A stretch of DNA of 64,000 bases from Anaerolineales bacterium (GCA_020634935.1 JACKAT010000026.1:1-64000), one strand, 5' to 3'; numbered from the stretch's first letter, positions 9,611 through 18,790 are shown. The notes: generated by a model not told the origin, from the sequence alone. Numbers and translations: made by a program.

Positions 9611-9853
9611 GTGAGTATTTTAGTCTGGATTATTTTTGGAGCGCTGGCCGGATGGGTGGCCCATTTACTGACCGGGCGCGGCGGCGGCTTGATCACCAAT
9701 ATTATCGTGGGTATTGTTGGCGCGTTTATCGGCGGCTTCTTGATGACTTTGGTCGGCGGCGGTGGGGTCACCGGCTTTAACCTCTACAGCTTCTTTGTAG
9801 CCGTACTCGGCGCTGTTGTTCTGTTGGTCGTGTTGGGTCTAATTCAACGCTAA
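9611..9853 (+). CDS. GlsB/YeaQ/YmgE-family small membrane protein
   Basis: 80 aa, three hydrophobic helices rich in Gly: GALAGWVAHLLTGRGGG and IVGIVGAFIGGFL are characteristic of the transglycosylase-associated (GlsB/YeaQ) family, stress-induced membrane proteins of unclear function. A GTG start at 9611 is chosen because AAGAGGAG lies eight bases upstream. A second, shorter-looped paralogue is at 18403-18648. Confidence 0.85.
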   Translation: MSILVWIIFGALAGWVAHLLTGRGGGLITNIIVGIVGAFIGGFLMTLVGGGGVTGFNLYSFFVAVLGAVVLLVVLGLIQR

Positions 9854-9942
9854 CCCGCATTAGCTTGGCACTATTGAGGGGGACGTCGATTTTAGCTGAA
9901 ACCATCAGGAATATAGAAACCACTATTTGGACAGAGGGACAA

Positions 9943-10281
9943 TTGAATAATGATCAAAGCCACAGCGCCTCAACCCTTAGGCTCGTCGAGCGTGATCTGT
10001 ACCTGCCCGGCCGCGAATGGCCTATCCGGTTGCGACCGACCGAGGCCGGCTTATTGGCCACGCTGCTGCGGTACTCAAACCAGACCGTAAGCCGGGCTAC
10101 CTTGATGCGCGAAGTATGGCAGACCGATTTTTTGGATGATACACGCACGCTGGATGTTCACATTCATTGGCTGCGTCGCAAAATTGAAGACGACCCCAAC
10201 CGGCCCCGCCGACTGGTGACTGTTAAAGGCGTGGGGTATTGTTTAAGGGTTGAGACTAATCGCCAAAAGGGACCTCAATGA
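9943..10281 (+). CDS. OmpR-type winged-helix DNA-binding protein lacking a receiver
   Basis: About 112 aa, essentially only a Trans_reg_C winged helix: RLRPTEAGLLATLLRYSNQ, then LMREVW, then DVHIHWLRRKIEDDP and VKGVGYCL. The open frame extends to a TTG at 9865, but a TTG at 9943 with GAGGG just upstream gives a domain-only protein. Either start is uncertain. Its stop codon overlaps the start of the next gene (ATGA at 10278), which encodes the matching receiver domain. The pair therefore looks like an OmpR regulator split in two, with the domain order reversed relative to the usual receiver-wHTH protein. Confidence 0.8.
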   Translation: MNNDQSHSASTLRLVERDLYLPGREWPIRLRPTEAGLLATLLRYSNQTVSRATLMREVWQTDFLDDTRTLDVHIHWLRRKIEDDPNRPRRLVTVKGVGYCLRVETNRQKGPQ

Positions 10282-10691
10282 GCGCGAAAATATTGACTGT
10301 TGATAGTGGGGCCGATATCCGTCACTTGATAGAGGTCCGTCTAAAGAAAGCGGGCTATCAGGTTGTGACGGCGGCCAATGGCGACGACGCGGCTCAACTG
10401 GCCCTGACTGAACAGCCCGATGTCGTTATCAGCGGGGTGCGTCTACCTGGGTTGGACGGCTTGACCCTAACCCGTCGCTTGAAAGACCAACCTGACGCCC
10501 CATTGGTGATCCTGCTCTCTATCTTGGGCGGCGATCACGACATCGCCGCCGGTTTTGAGGCCGGCGCCGACGACTACCTGACCAAACCGTTCTCGCCGCT
10601 GGTCCTCATTGATCGGGTTCGGGTCAATCTCATTCGGGCCGGACGGGCCGCGTCTCTTCCTCTAGCCGAGAGGGAGGCGGCTAATGAATGA
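10278..10691 (+). CDS. Degenerate receiver (pseudo-receiver) protein
   Basis: 137 aa, CheY-like. The position of the phospho-acceptor Asp is Gly53 (VVISGVRLPGLDG, where family members read LLDVMLPGMDG), and the acidic pair is Asp-Ser. The conserved Lys in YLTKPF is kept. It therefore probably cannot be phosphorylated in the usual way and may respond to a ligand or simply bind the wHTH partner. It overlaps both neighbours by 4 bp (ATGA at each end), which implies translational coupling with the wHTH gene upstream and the helicase downstream. Confidence 0.85.
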   Translation: MSAKILTVDSGADIRHLIEVRLKKAGYQVVTAANGDDAAQLALTEQPDVVISGVRLPGLDGLTLTRRLKDQPDAPLVILLSILGGDHDIAAGFEAGADDYLTKPFSPLVLIDRVRVNLIRAGRAASLPLAEREAANE

Positions 10692-13600
10692 CTGAGGCTA
10701 CGCTCACGCATCCCGCCCATCGTGGCTATTGGCAGGCTCAAGGGCTAATCGAGCAGCAGCTCAGCCATTTTCACGCCGCAGTTGAAAAACAAGACATCGA
10801 AGCCCTGCGCCGCGCCTTCTACCGCCTGGCCACTTATCACGGTCGCACGCTGCACATCCTCAACACCGCCCTGCACAACAGTCCCAACGACGCCCTGGCC
10901 CAGAGCGCTCTGCACAACCTGATGGCCTTGCATCGAGCGCTCGTCCACATGCATCGCATCGATCCGGACGCCGTCCCGCTGGCGATGGTCTTACCGCAGG
11001 CCGAACGAGAAACGTTTCTACGCGACCTGATCGTACGCGTTCTCAACGAAAGCAGCGATTTGCTATCGGTTAAGGAGATCGCCGGCCGGGTGCTTCACTT
11101 GGACATACTGGCGCAGGTCACAGAAAAAGAGGTTCGTCACCACCTGAAGGGATTGGTTCACTCCACCTATATTTACCGTAGCGATGGACGCTACGCCCGC
11201 ACCCAGCGCCCCTACGCCGAACTGGATTGGAACGTGCTTAGCCTGCGGGCCTTAACCGGCGACGATCTTTACCCCCGCCTGGCCGCCGCCGGGTATGCCG
11301 GCCTAACCGATGTCGATGATAAACCTGACGCTTTTCAGGTACTGTTCGAGCCGTTCACCGGCCTGGCCGACCCGAACACCGCCCGCCTGTTTGTGGAAAC
11401 CGTCCGCACGGTGTTAACCACAACCGCCGCCGAAACCACGGTCTGGCGGTCCGCCGACCTGATCCACTCGCCCTATCCGCGCCCCTACCAGCGGGCGGCC
11501 TTCAGTGTGTTTCAGCAGGGCGGCTACCAGGGGCAAGTCATCGAAGCGCCGACCGGCAGCGGCAAAACGCTCATCGGCATGCTCTGTATTCAGGATTGGC
11601 TGCGGGCGCTGCATCGGGGGCAGTCGATTTTGGTGCTGGTTCCCACCAGCAATTACCAGCAGCAGTGGGCCGGCGAGCTGTGTTATTTGCCCATCGGCTT
11701 GAAGTTGACCCCGGAGATTATCTTCGCCGGCTCGCCGATGCAGTTGTACCGCTACGTTATCCGCACCGGCGATCGACCCGCGATTGTGCTAACCACCTAC
11801 GCGGCGCTGGCTCAGTTTGGCTCGCCTGCCGGTAAAGGTGGCTTCGATGCCGCTTCGATCGAGCTGTTCTTGCAAGGCGCTAACATTAAATATGTCATTC
11901 TGGATGAAATTCACAAAGTTGTGGAAGATATGCACAGCGTCTCCACCCAAGTCATCAGCCTGATGATGACCTGGCTGCGCGACGGCATCTTGCACGGGCT
12001 GGTCGGTTTTTCCGGCACTGCCGCCGCTTACCGCCGCCGCTTTGAGGCGTTGGGGATGGCTCTGGACTACAGCATTCCGTTGAATGACCTGGTCGCTGCC
12101 GGCTTTGTCGCGCCTTTCGCCGAATTCGGCCTGCCTTTTGCCTATTCCACTCGCGAGCGGCGCATTCGTGAGCTGCTGGACAATTATAAAACGCACCTAC
12201 GTGATTACTTCAGCCTGCTTGGTCCGGCCACACTGCGCCGCCTGTTCGCCGAGCTGCCCCTCGAGCAGCGTCGCCATTTAGGGTACGAGCTGCTGGGCAT
12301 GTACCGGGGCCGCAAAGATGGGCAGAGCGCTCTTGATAACCGCTTTGCCCAATGGGCGTCGGGCAGCCCGGAAACGTTGGCCATCACCGAAGCTCGGCTG
12401 GTGACTATCTTACAAATCGCCCACGGTTGGAGCGACGCCGAGTTGGTTGTCCAAACCGGGGCTGATGTGGCTCAATTTGAGCGGCTGCAGACCGCCCTGA
12501 ACACCATCCGGGATGAGTTACTTGCGTTAGTCTATCTGCCCAAAACCCGGACCCGGCTGCAAGCCGGCGGCTTTACCACCACCTTAGAGGCCGAAACCTT
12601 GCGCCGCTTGCCCGAAACCAGCCGTGTCTCGGCCCGCACCGAAGCCGCCAAAGATTTACTGGCCACCACCATCACCGGCCTGTACGACGGCCTAAGCGAT
12701 TGGTATATGCGTCTAGGCGAGGGTCGAGTCGAAACGATTAAAGCCATCATCGAGGCGGAAAACCGGGTTCGTCCGGTCAGCGGCGCCATCGTGTTTGACA
12801 CGGGCCGGCGTATCCGCTGGAAGAAAGGCGTAGCCACCCCCGGCTATCAAGGCGTCGCCGGATTGTTTTCACAAATATTGGGCGACCCTCGCTTCACGGT
12901 GCTGGCGGCGCTGTCCAGCGAAATGTACCTGACCTATGATGACGCCGACCCGCTGACCGAGCGCATTGCGGCTTTCATCGAGGCCAGATTGATGCACGGC
13001 AACGCCAGCGAAGCGATCTTTGGGCTGGCCACCCAGGGTTTGGATTTATCCGATGAGGTGCTGCAAGAACTGCACACTGGCTTCGACCAGTTGATTAGCG
13101 ACTATCTGCCTTCCCTGCGTAACATTCATACCGCCCGCCCCGGCGATTTCAACCACCACATCCTTAAACCGATGCGCCGCCGGGTGAAGCGGCTCAAGCT
13201 GGGCGAGGCGGTTGAGCCTCGGCTGCTGGCTCGTCTCGACCGGCGAAACATCAATCTGCAAACCCTGGAGCAAACCTTTTTCGATTATGCCATCTTAGCC
13301 CGGGCTTTTCGGCAGGCGCGCGTAGCGGAACTCGAGCAGGTGAGCGGGGCCCGCCAAAAATTCTTTGTGGCGCCGATGCCCGGCAATAATCATCGCAAAC
13401 AATTGATGTACGATCTAACCGCCCGCATTGTCGATGCCGATGAACTCCCGGTGAACCTGGTCATTGTCTCGAATTGGGCGCGAACCGGCTGGAACGTACT
13501 CAAACCCAACCTGCTCATCGACGCTACCGCGACCCGCAACGTCACGGCCTGGCAGCAGCTGGTGGGGCGGGCCATCCGGGCGCGTCGCACCTGGAGCAAC

Positions 13601-14125
13601 GACTGTTACCGGCTGCTAACGATGCTGGCCGGCCACCACCCGTCGCCGGACAATAATGATCTCCCGGCTCCGGTATTGCCAACTAATGGAAACGGTTCGC
13701 TGGATAAGGAGCTACAGAACCTCTTGGCCGAAATCGCCCCCCCCGATCTACAAGCCACAATCGCCCATAACAACCTCGCCGGCCTAAGCGCCGAGGCGCG
13801 CCGCAGCTTGGCCCTGGCCCTGGCCCAAAGTCGCAATAAAGTGACCCACATTTACGAGTTAGTTAAAGCTTACGGCAGCGATATTCAGCTCGAGTACAAC
13901 CGCGCGGGCAAAGTGTGGCAGCGGCGAGCGGCCATCGCCGCTAAACACGCCCACGAAATCTCGGTCAACCCTTTCACCGGGCAGAAAGCCGCCGGCGACA
14001 TCCACGCGCCTTTTCTGTACGTCACGGACCCGCGCACCGATTTACCGGAGCAGTTGCAAACCCGCTTGGAAGAAGCGCTGCCCGGCTGCGACGATGTGGT
14101 CATCAATGGCTGGCTGGGAGAGTAG
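10688..14125 (+). CDS. Large SF2 DEAD/DEAH-type helicase
   Basis: 1145 aa. Walker A APTGSGKT at 287-294, Walker B DEIH at 406-409, a motif III-like SGTAAA, and motif VI QLVGRAIRARR at about 957-967, so a complete SF2 ATPase. About 280 residues precede the motor and include a possible wHTH (LLSVKEIAGRVLHLDILAQV). A long insertion of about 500 residues separates the two RecA-like lobes. There is no recognisable nuclease, methylase or HNH motif. It is translationally coupled to the wHTH/receiver pair and followed after 9 bp by a membrane subtilase. Nearest general relatives are type III restriction-like or DNA-repair helicases. A role in defence or DNA processing is possible but unproven. Confidence 0.82.
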   Translation: MTEATLTHPAHRGYWQAQGLIEQQLSHFHAAVEKQDIEALRRAFYRLATYHGRTLHILNTALHNSPNDALAQSALHNLMALHRALVHMHRIDPDAVPLAMVLPQAERETFLRDLIVRVLNESSDLLSVKEIAGRVLHLDILAQVTEKEVRHHLKGLVHSTYIYRSDGRYARTQRPYAELDWNVLSLRALTGDDLYPRLAAAGYAGLTDVDDKPDAFQVLFEPFTGLADPNTARLFVETVRTVLTTTAAETTVWRSADLIHSPYPRPYQRAAFSVFQQGGYQGQVIEAPTGSGKTLIGMLCIQDWLRALHRGQSILVLVPTSNYQQQWAGELCYLPIGLKLTPEIIFAGSPMQLYRYVIRTGDRPAIVLTTYAALAQFGSPAGKGGFDAASIELFLQGANIKYVILDEIHKVVEDMHSVSTQVISLMMTWLRDGILHGLVGFSGTAAAYRRRFEALGMALDYSIPLNDLVAAGFVAPFAEFGLPFAYSTRERRIRELLDNYKTHLRDYFSLLGPATLRRLFAELPLEQRRHLGYELLGMYRGRKDGQSALDNRFAQWASGSPETLAITEARLVTILQIAHGWSDAELVVQTGADVAQFERLQTALNTIRDELLALVYLPKTRTRLQAGGFTTTLEAETLRRLPETSRVSARTEAAKDLLATTITGLYDGLSDWYMRLGEGRVETIKAIIEAENRVRPVSGAIVFDTGRRIRWKKGVATPGYQGVAGLFSQILGDPRFTVLAALSSEMYLTYDDADPLTERIAAFIEARLMHGNASEAIFGLATQGLDLSDEVLQELHTGFDQLISDYLPSLRNIHTARPGDFNHHILKPMRRRVKRLKLGEAVEPRLLARLDRRNINLQTLEQTFFDYAILARAFRQARVAELEQVSGARQKFFVAPMPGNNHRKQLMYDLTARIVDADELPVNLVIVSNWARTGWNVLKPNLLIDATATRNVTAWQQLVGRAIRARRTWSNDCYRLLTMLAGHHPSPDNNDLPAPVLPTNGNGSLDKELQNLLAEIAPPDLQATIAHNNLAGLSAEARRSLALALAQSRNKVTHIYELVKAYGSDIQLEYNRAGKVWQRRAAIAAKHAHEISVNPFTGQKAAGDIHAPFLYVTDPRTDLPEQLQTRLEEALPGCDDVVINGWLGE

Positions 14126-14134
14126 AAACCACCT

Positions 14135-16654
14135 ATGAACAAAGCCATATCCAACACATCTTGCCTCGGTCGGATTTTGACCATCGCCGCCTTTGGGTGG
14201 GTAGTGATGGTCAGTTTTGGCTGGCAGTTGGTCGGCGGCATCGATCTGGTCATCGACCCGGTCTGGGCCGGCCTCGGTCAGGCGCTGACTCTGGCTCTAC
14301 CGCTGGCGCTGCTGGTTTTCTTGTGGCGGCCGGTCCGGGAGCGCAGCATGTTTGCAGCCTGGCTGTCGGCCACGCTCTATTTGCTGCTGCTGACGCCCAC
14401 CCGCCTGTTTGAGCCGGTACAGAGCCAATGGGTCCTTCTAACTCAACTCCTGATCAGCCTATTGGTACTGGGATTGCTTGTTTTTTTTGGCCGGCCAAAA
14501 AATGCGCCCCTATCGTTAACGCCCATGCTGCTGGCGGCGGGCGCGGCGGCGATTATTGCCTATCCCTGGCTCTGGGGGGGCGCGCTGGGCTCGCTGTTGG
14601 ATACACTGCTGGCCCTGGCGTTGGGGCTGGTCGTGGGGGTGAATGTTGGCCTGATTTTAAGTCGCACCTGGCTAAACAGCCTAACCAGCGACTCGCGGGG
14701 GCGGGGCTGGGACATTTTTACCGGCGGGCTGGTCATCGGCGCTATGCTGATGATTATCGCCAGCGGATTGAGTTTCAACAGCGGCCAGTGGCGCTTAATG
14801 CTGGTCCTGCCCAGCCTCGGCTGGCTGGCGATGGCCTTGAGTTACACCGCCGCGCCCCAGACCTCTCCCACGCCTGCCAACCTTCCCCGGCTAGGGGAGG
14901 GCGCTAAAACCTCCCCGGGGATTGAGGCGGGGCGCACGGGCAGCAATTTCAGTTGGCGAGCACCGGCCCTACTCACCGGCCTGGTAACGGCGCTTATCAT
15001 CGCGGTCATGGACACCGACGGGCTGTCGCTGCTGGCCGGCGACTCGCTGGCGATGATAACGCTGCGTGAGGCCGCGATTTCGATGATGCTGGCCTGGCTG
15101 GTAACGATTGTGGCCCTGGCCCTAAGCTATTTTTGGGGCCGGTCGATCAATTTAGGGCTGGTTGCCGGCGGCGCGGCGCTCCTGTGGCTGATCGGCCTGG
15201 TTTTGTATGTCGCCGGCGGCTATCCCGGCTTTTACGGCGACCGGCTGTTCGTCGTCCTCAAAGATCAAGCCGATGTTTCAGCCGCGGCCAGTATTGACGA
15301 TTACCACGAGCGGCGGCAGGTTGTTTACACCACCCTGGTCAATCACGCCCACGATTCCCAGGCCGATTTGCGCTGGCTGCTGGGCCGGCTGGGGATTGGC
15401 TACCAATCTTACTATCTGGTCAACGCCATCGAGGTCAAGGGCGGCTTATTGGCCCGGCTGCTGCTGGCAACCCGGCCCGAAGTGGACCGCGTTCTGTATA
15501 GCCCCCGCCTGCGTCCAATTGGGACGATGGAGACAAGCAGCGGCTCACCAGACGCCCCGTCTGCGCCGCAATGGAACCTGACCAACATCGGCGCAGACCG
15601 GGCGTGGAATGAATTGGGGGTGCGCGGCGCGGGCATCGTTGTGGGCCAATCCGACTCCGGCGTGCAGTGGGATCACCCGGAATTGATCGACGGTTACTTG
15701 GGCAAAGATGGCCGGCACGATTATCACTGGTTCGATCCCTGGAATCACACCGCCGAACCGGTCGATTTCGGCGGCCACGGCACCCACACGCTCGGATCGG
15801 TGTTGGGGCAGTCGGTGGGCGTCGCCCCCGACGCGGATTGGATTGCTTGCGCCAATCTGGCCCGTAATGTCGGCAATTCAGCCTTGTACCTGGACTGCTG
15901 GCAATTTTTGCTGGCCCCCTTCCCCCAGGACGGCGATCCCTTTAGCGACGGCGACCCGGCCCAAGGCGCGGACATATTTAACAACTCCTGGGGCTGTCCC
16001 GCCGATGCGGAAGGCTGCGACCCGGAAGTACTGCGGCCGGCGGCCCAAGCGCTGCGCGCGGCGGGCGTTTTTGTCGAAGTATCAGCCGGCAACGACGGCC
16101 CGGCTTGTAGTACGGTTCAAGACCCGCCGGCCATCTACGATGAAGTCACCTCAACCGGCGCGGTGGATGAATTTAACGATATCGCGCCGTTTAGCAGCGC
16201 CGGCCCGGTTACAGTTGACGGCAGCGGCCGCATCAAGCCCGATATCGCCGCGCCGGGGATGCAAGTGCTGTCGGCCTTTCCTAACAGCACCTACGCTGAA
16301 CTCGACGGCACTTCGATGGCCGGACCGCACATCACCGGCGTCGTGGCCTTGATGTGGTCGGCCAACCCGAACCTCATCGGCGATATCGACCGCACCGAGC
16401 AGATTCTCGCCGAAACGGCCACCCCATTTACCGGCGGCGTCGCCGGCATTGATATGGAAGCCGCGTTAAACCAGGTCTTAGATGAAAACACAACCCAACA
16501 AGTGATCGAAGAGCTTCCAGATACGCCGCCGCAGCCCGACTATCCCGCCGCCTGTCTTAGCGTGACCGATCTCAGCCAAATGCCTAATAATATTGTCGGT
16601 TATGGGGTGGTTAATGCTTACGAGGCCGTAAAAAAGGCAATGGAAGCGCCGTAA
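14135..16654 (+). CDS. Membrane-embedded subtilisin-like (S8) serine protease
   Basis: 839 aa. The first roughly 370 residues are hydrophobic with about nine or ten predicted membrane helices. The C-terminal half is a subtilase with catalytic Asp507 (GQSDSGVQWD), His548 (GGHGTHTLGS) and Ser727 (DGTSMAGPH), plus an oxyanion-type Asn in NNSWGC. All three catalytic residues are present. A polytopic N-terminus is unusual for S8 proteases, which are normally secreted with a propeptide. A segment around residues 375-470 (ADVSAAASIDDYHERRQVVY onward) may be an I9-like inhibitor domain. It starts 9 bp after the helicase and probably shares its transcript. Confidence 0.85.
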   Translation: MNKAISNTSCLGRILTIAAFGWVVMVSFGWQLVGGIDLVIDPVWAGLGQALTLALPLALLVFLWRPVRERSMFAAWLSATLYLLLLTPTRLFEPVQSQWVLLTQLLISLLVLGLLVFFGRPKNAPLSLTPMLLAAGAAAIIAYPWLWGGALGSLLDTLLALALGLVVGVNVGLILSRTWLNSLTSDSRGRGWDIFTGGLVIGAMLMIIASGLSFNSGQWRLMLVLPSLGWLAMALSYTAAPQTSPTPANLPRLGEGAKTSPGIEAGRTGSNFSWRAPALLTGLVTALIIAVMDTDGLSLLAGDSLAMITLREAAISMMLAWLVTIVALALSYFWGRSINLGLVAGGAALLWLIGLVLYVAGGYPGFYGDRLFVVLKDQADVSAAASIDDYHERRQVVYTTLVNHAHDSQADLRWLLGRLGIGYQSYYLVNAIEVKGGLLARLLLATRPEVDRVLYSPRLRPIGTMETSSGSPDAPSAPQWNLTNIGADRAWNELGVRGAGIVVGQSDSGVQWDHPELIDGYLGKDGRHDYHWFDPWNHTAEPVDFGGHGTHTLGSVLGQSVGVAPDADWIACANLARNVGNSALYLDCWQFLLAPFPQDGDPFSDGDPAQGADIFNNSWGCPADAEGCDPEVLRPAAQALRAAGVFVEVSAGNDGPACSTVQDPPAIYDEVTSTGAVDEFNDIAPFSSAGPVTVDGSGRIKPDIAAPGMQVLSAFPNSTYAELDGTSMAGPHITGVVALMWSANPNLIGDIDRTEQILAETATPFTGGVAGIDMEAALNQVLDENTTQQVIEELPDTPPQPDYPAACLSVTDLSQMPNNIVGYGVVNAYEAVKKAMEAP

Positions 16655-16669
16655 GGATATAGACGTGAT

Positions 16670-16933
16670 TCAATCGTAATGATATTTGCACGCGGCAATG
16701 ATAATAGCGGCATCGGTTACTTTGTAAACCAGGCGATGCTCGTGGTTGATGCGCCGTGACCAATATCCGGCCAACTCATAACGAAGCGGCTCAGGTTTGC
16801 CTAAGCCGCTGAAAGGAGTGCGCTGAATATCGTTGATCAGCGTTACAATTTTGGTGTACAGTTTTTTATCCTGATTGGCCCAGGCTGAAAAATCTTCAAA
16901 CACGCTGGCTTCAAATATGATCTGCTTCTTCAT
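16670..16933 (-). CDS. yoeB: YoeB/Txe-family mRNA interferase toxin
   Basis: 87 aa. It ends in CKYHYD, the family-typical C-terminus carrying the catalytic His (His85), with the probable catalytic Glu48 in GKPEPLRYEL and Arg67 in RRINHEHRLVYKV. YoeB toxins cleave mRNA in the ribosomal A site. It overlaps the upstream antitoxin gene by 4 bp, the standard antitoxin-toxin order. The residues needed for activity appear intact. Confidence 0.92.
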   Translation of the reverse strand: MKKQIIFEASVFEDFSAWANQDKKLYTKIVTLINDIQRTPFSGLGKPEPLRYELAGYWSRRINHEHRLVYKVTDAAIIIAACKYHYD

Positions 16934-17184
16934 TGGGAGTCATCTAATTGGGAGTCATCTAATTGGGAATCATCTAATGTAACCGTAACCAGGTTTTCTT
17001 GATTACTGATGTTCTGCACAGCCTGCAACAGACGGGCCTTATTGGCTTCAGATTGGAATAGATAAGCGGTTTCGTCAACTTCACTGACGATAATTTCAAT
17101 TTCTTTATCTTTGAACAGCATCTTCAAAGCATCAATAAAATTCTGATCCAACTCATTGGCTTGCAAACGATAGGTTGTATACAT
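16930..17184 (-). CDS. Antitoxin partner of the YoeB-like toxin, with repeated C-terminus
   Basis: 84 aa, first gene of the toxin-antitoxin pair. It is short and acidic with a MYTTYRLQANEL N-terminus and a coiled middle. I do not recognise it as classic YefM. The C-terminus is LDDSQLDDSQLDDSQ, the product of three 15-bp tandem units in the DNA at about 16934-16980. GGAAGT-type sequence precedes the ATG. The repeated tail is probably a recent slippage expansion at the end that contacts the toxin in such pairs. Confidence 0.82.
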   Translation of the reverse strand: MYTTYRLQANELDQNFIDALKMLFKDKEIEIIVSEVDETAYLFQSEANKARLLQAVQNISNQENLVTVTLDDSQLDDSQLDDSQ

Positions 17185-17310
17185 CCGGCCAACTTCCTTT
17201 CAGGTGAAGTAGTGTAGATAAAATTATAACATAAAAGCCATCCACCTAAAACCTTACGGAAAACCGAGTCCTTTAAAACACATCAAACGCTAACCTTTGG
17301 AGAAAAATTA

Positions 17311-17598
17311 ATGACTTCTGCCAACGCCATCAACAAAATACCCCTCATCGTCGTGATCGTTTATCTCGTCCTCGTTATGCTCAGTATCATTCCCATTTTC
17401 ACCGGCGATGACGCCCTGTCCGGCATCTTCGCCATTATACTGACCGCGCCGTGGAGCGCCTTGCTGGGCAACCTGCTGCCGGGCGCCATGTTCGACAATC
17501 CGGCCGCAGGACTACTCCTGCTTCTCATTGGCGCCGCCATTAACGCCGCTGTGCTCTACTTTGTCGTCCGGTGGCTGGTTAGGCGCTTCGTGGTCTAG
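17311..17598 (+). CDS. Small hypothetical membrane protein
   Basis: 95 aa with about three hydrophobic helices (IPLIVVIVYLVLVMLSIIPI, then a central and a C-terminal helix) and a basic tail VRRFVV. GGAG lies nine bases upstream of the ATG. No family recognised. It is flanked by spacers and probably monocistronic. Confidence 0.65.
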   Translation: MTSANAINKIPLIVVIVYLVLVMLSIIPIFTGDDALSGIFAIILTAPWSALLGNLLPGAMFDNPAAGLLLLLIGAAINAAVLYFVVRWLVRRFVV

Positions 17599-17690
17599 TG
17601 GCTAACCAGGGAAGGCGAGCGTGATGAAAAAAGGCTAAGCCTATGGGTAGCTAACAGGGGTTGAACCATTTTTCCCTGATAATTATATGA

Positions 17691-17811
17691 GTTACGCAGT
17701 TCAACAGGTGACAGTCACTTTTGGCCAAAAATAAACGTCCGGTTAGTCCAAACAAATCGATTTATCGCGTCCAAATGACGGTCACCTGGTTCGGTACCCT
17801 AACTGCGTAAG
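17691..17811. repeat. Long inverted-repeat element, GTGACAGTCAC family
   Basis: Outer arms GTTACGCAGTT and AACTGCGTAA, inner arms AGGTGACAGTCACTT and AATGACGGTCACCT, loop about 60 bp without coding potential. Similar to 18669-18790 and 36251-36373. The structure is MITE-like. Confidence 0.85.
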
Positions 17812-17863
17812 TTCTAAATTATTTAAAGTGGACAAGACTATTGTCAAATAAGGAGAAAGCACA

Positions 17864-18313
17864 ATGCCAAAATTTGAACGTCAGGTGGAAATTGAGGCTC
17901 CGGTGGAAACCGTATGGGCGGTTATTACCAACCCCCAACAATGGCCCTTCTGGTTTCCGGGGATCGAAGCGGTCTCTAACGTGAGCGAGGTTAAGCCGGG
18001 GGGAACTTTCCAATGGCAAGATGAAGGTCGCACCGGGGTCGGTACGATTGTCAGCCTTGAGCCCAATGAACGGCTGGAGGTTATGACCCAAATGGGCGAC
18101 GATAAAGACGCCCACCTCTTTGAGCTGAAACCTGACCGTGGTTTCCTGGGATTGGGCGGCTCGCATGGCTGCCGGTTGGATTACACCCTGGACACGTTGA
18201 TGGGAGGCGGTATTCTGGCCCAATTCCTGGCCGGGGGAAATCCCAAAGACACCCTCAGAGTCAAAAAGGCGCTGAACAGTTTGAAGGACCTGGTTGAAGG
18301 CCACGGGCGCTAG
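17864..18313 (+). CDS. SRPBCC/polyketide cyclase-like protein
   Basis: 149 aa. The START-like opening FERQVEIEAPVETVWAVITN, followed by PQQWPFWFPGIEAV and later LEPNERLEVMTQMG, is characteristic of the SRPBCC superfamily of small ligand-binding proteins. The ATG follows AAGGAG with good spacing. Flanked by two MITE-like repeats and followed after 89 bp by a GlsB-like gene. The ligand is unknown. Confidence 0.85.
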   Translation: MPKFERQVEIEAPVETVWAVITNPQQWPFWFPGIEAVSNVSEVKPGGTFQWQDEGRTGVGTIVSLEPNERLEVMTQMGDDKDAHLFELKPDRGFLGLGGSHGCRLDYTLDTLMGGGILAQFLAGGNPKDTLRVKKALNSLKDLVEGHGR

Positions 18314-18402
18314 AGCGCCAACATGGGTAGGGTAGATGCGGTCTTCATCGCCGGACAAAAGACTATTTTTCAATATCTGTCAAAAATAAAAGGAGATTAA
18401 AA

Positions 18403-18648
18403 ATGGGTTTTATTGCGACCATTATTGTTGGTTTGATTGCAGGTTGGTTGGCCTCACTCATTATGAAAACCGGTACGGGCCTTATCGGTGATTTGATCAT
18501 TGGGGTTGTGGGCGGCTTTCTGGGCGGCCTCCTCTCGCAGTTGTTGCTGGGCGTCAACTTGATGAGTGGCATTAACGTGACCAGTATCATAACGGCCTTG
18601 GTGGGGGCCATTGTGCTGCTGGCTATCGTCAAAGCGATCCGTCGTTGA
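18403..18648 (+). CDS. GlsB/YeaQ/YmgE-family small membrane protein
   Basis: 81 aa, Gly-rich with three helices: IIVGLIAGWLASLIMKTGTG, then DLIIGVVGGFLGGLLSQLL. Same family as 9611-9853. AAAGGAG precedes the ATG. It may be co-transcribed with the SRPBCC gene. Confidence 0.87.
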   Translation: MGFIATIIVGLIAGWLASLIMKTGTGLIGDLIIGVVGGFLGGLLSQLLLGVNLMSGINVTSIITALVGAIVLLAIVKAIRR

Positions 18649-18668
18649 CGTGACACTTTTTATTTAGG

Positions 18669-18790
18669 CGTTACGCAGTTCAACAGGTGACAGTCACTTA
18701 GCGGCGATAAATCGACCTGTTTGGGCAAAACGGACATTCATTTTCAGCCAAAAGTGACTGTCACCTGGGTTCAATCCACTCAACTGCGTA
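18669..18790. repeat. Long inverted-repeat element, GTGACAGTCAC family
   Basis: Begins GTTACGCAGTTCAACAGGTG and ends with AAAGTGACTGTCACCT and AACTGCGTA. Same arms as 17691-17811 but a different loop, so the arms and not the loop are conserved. The two copies flank the SRPBCC and GlsB genes. Confidence 0.87.
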
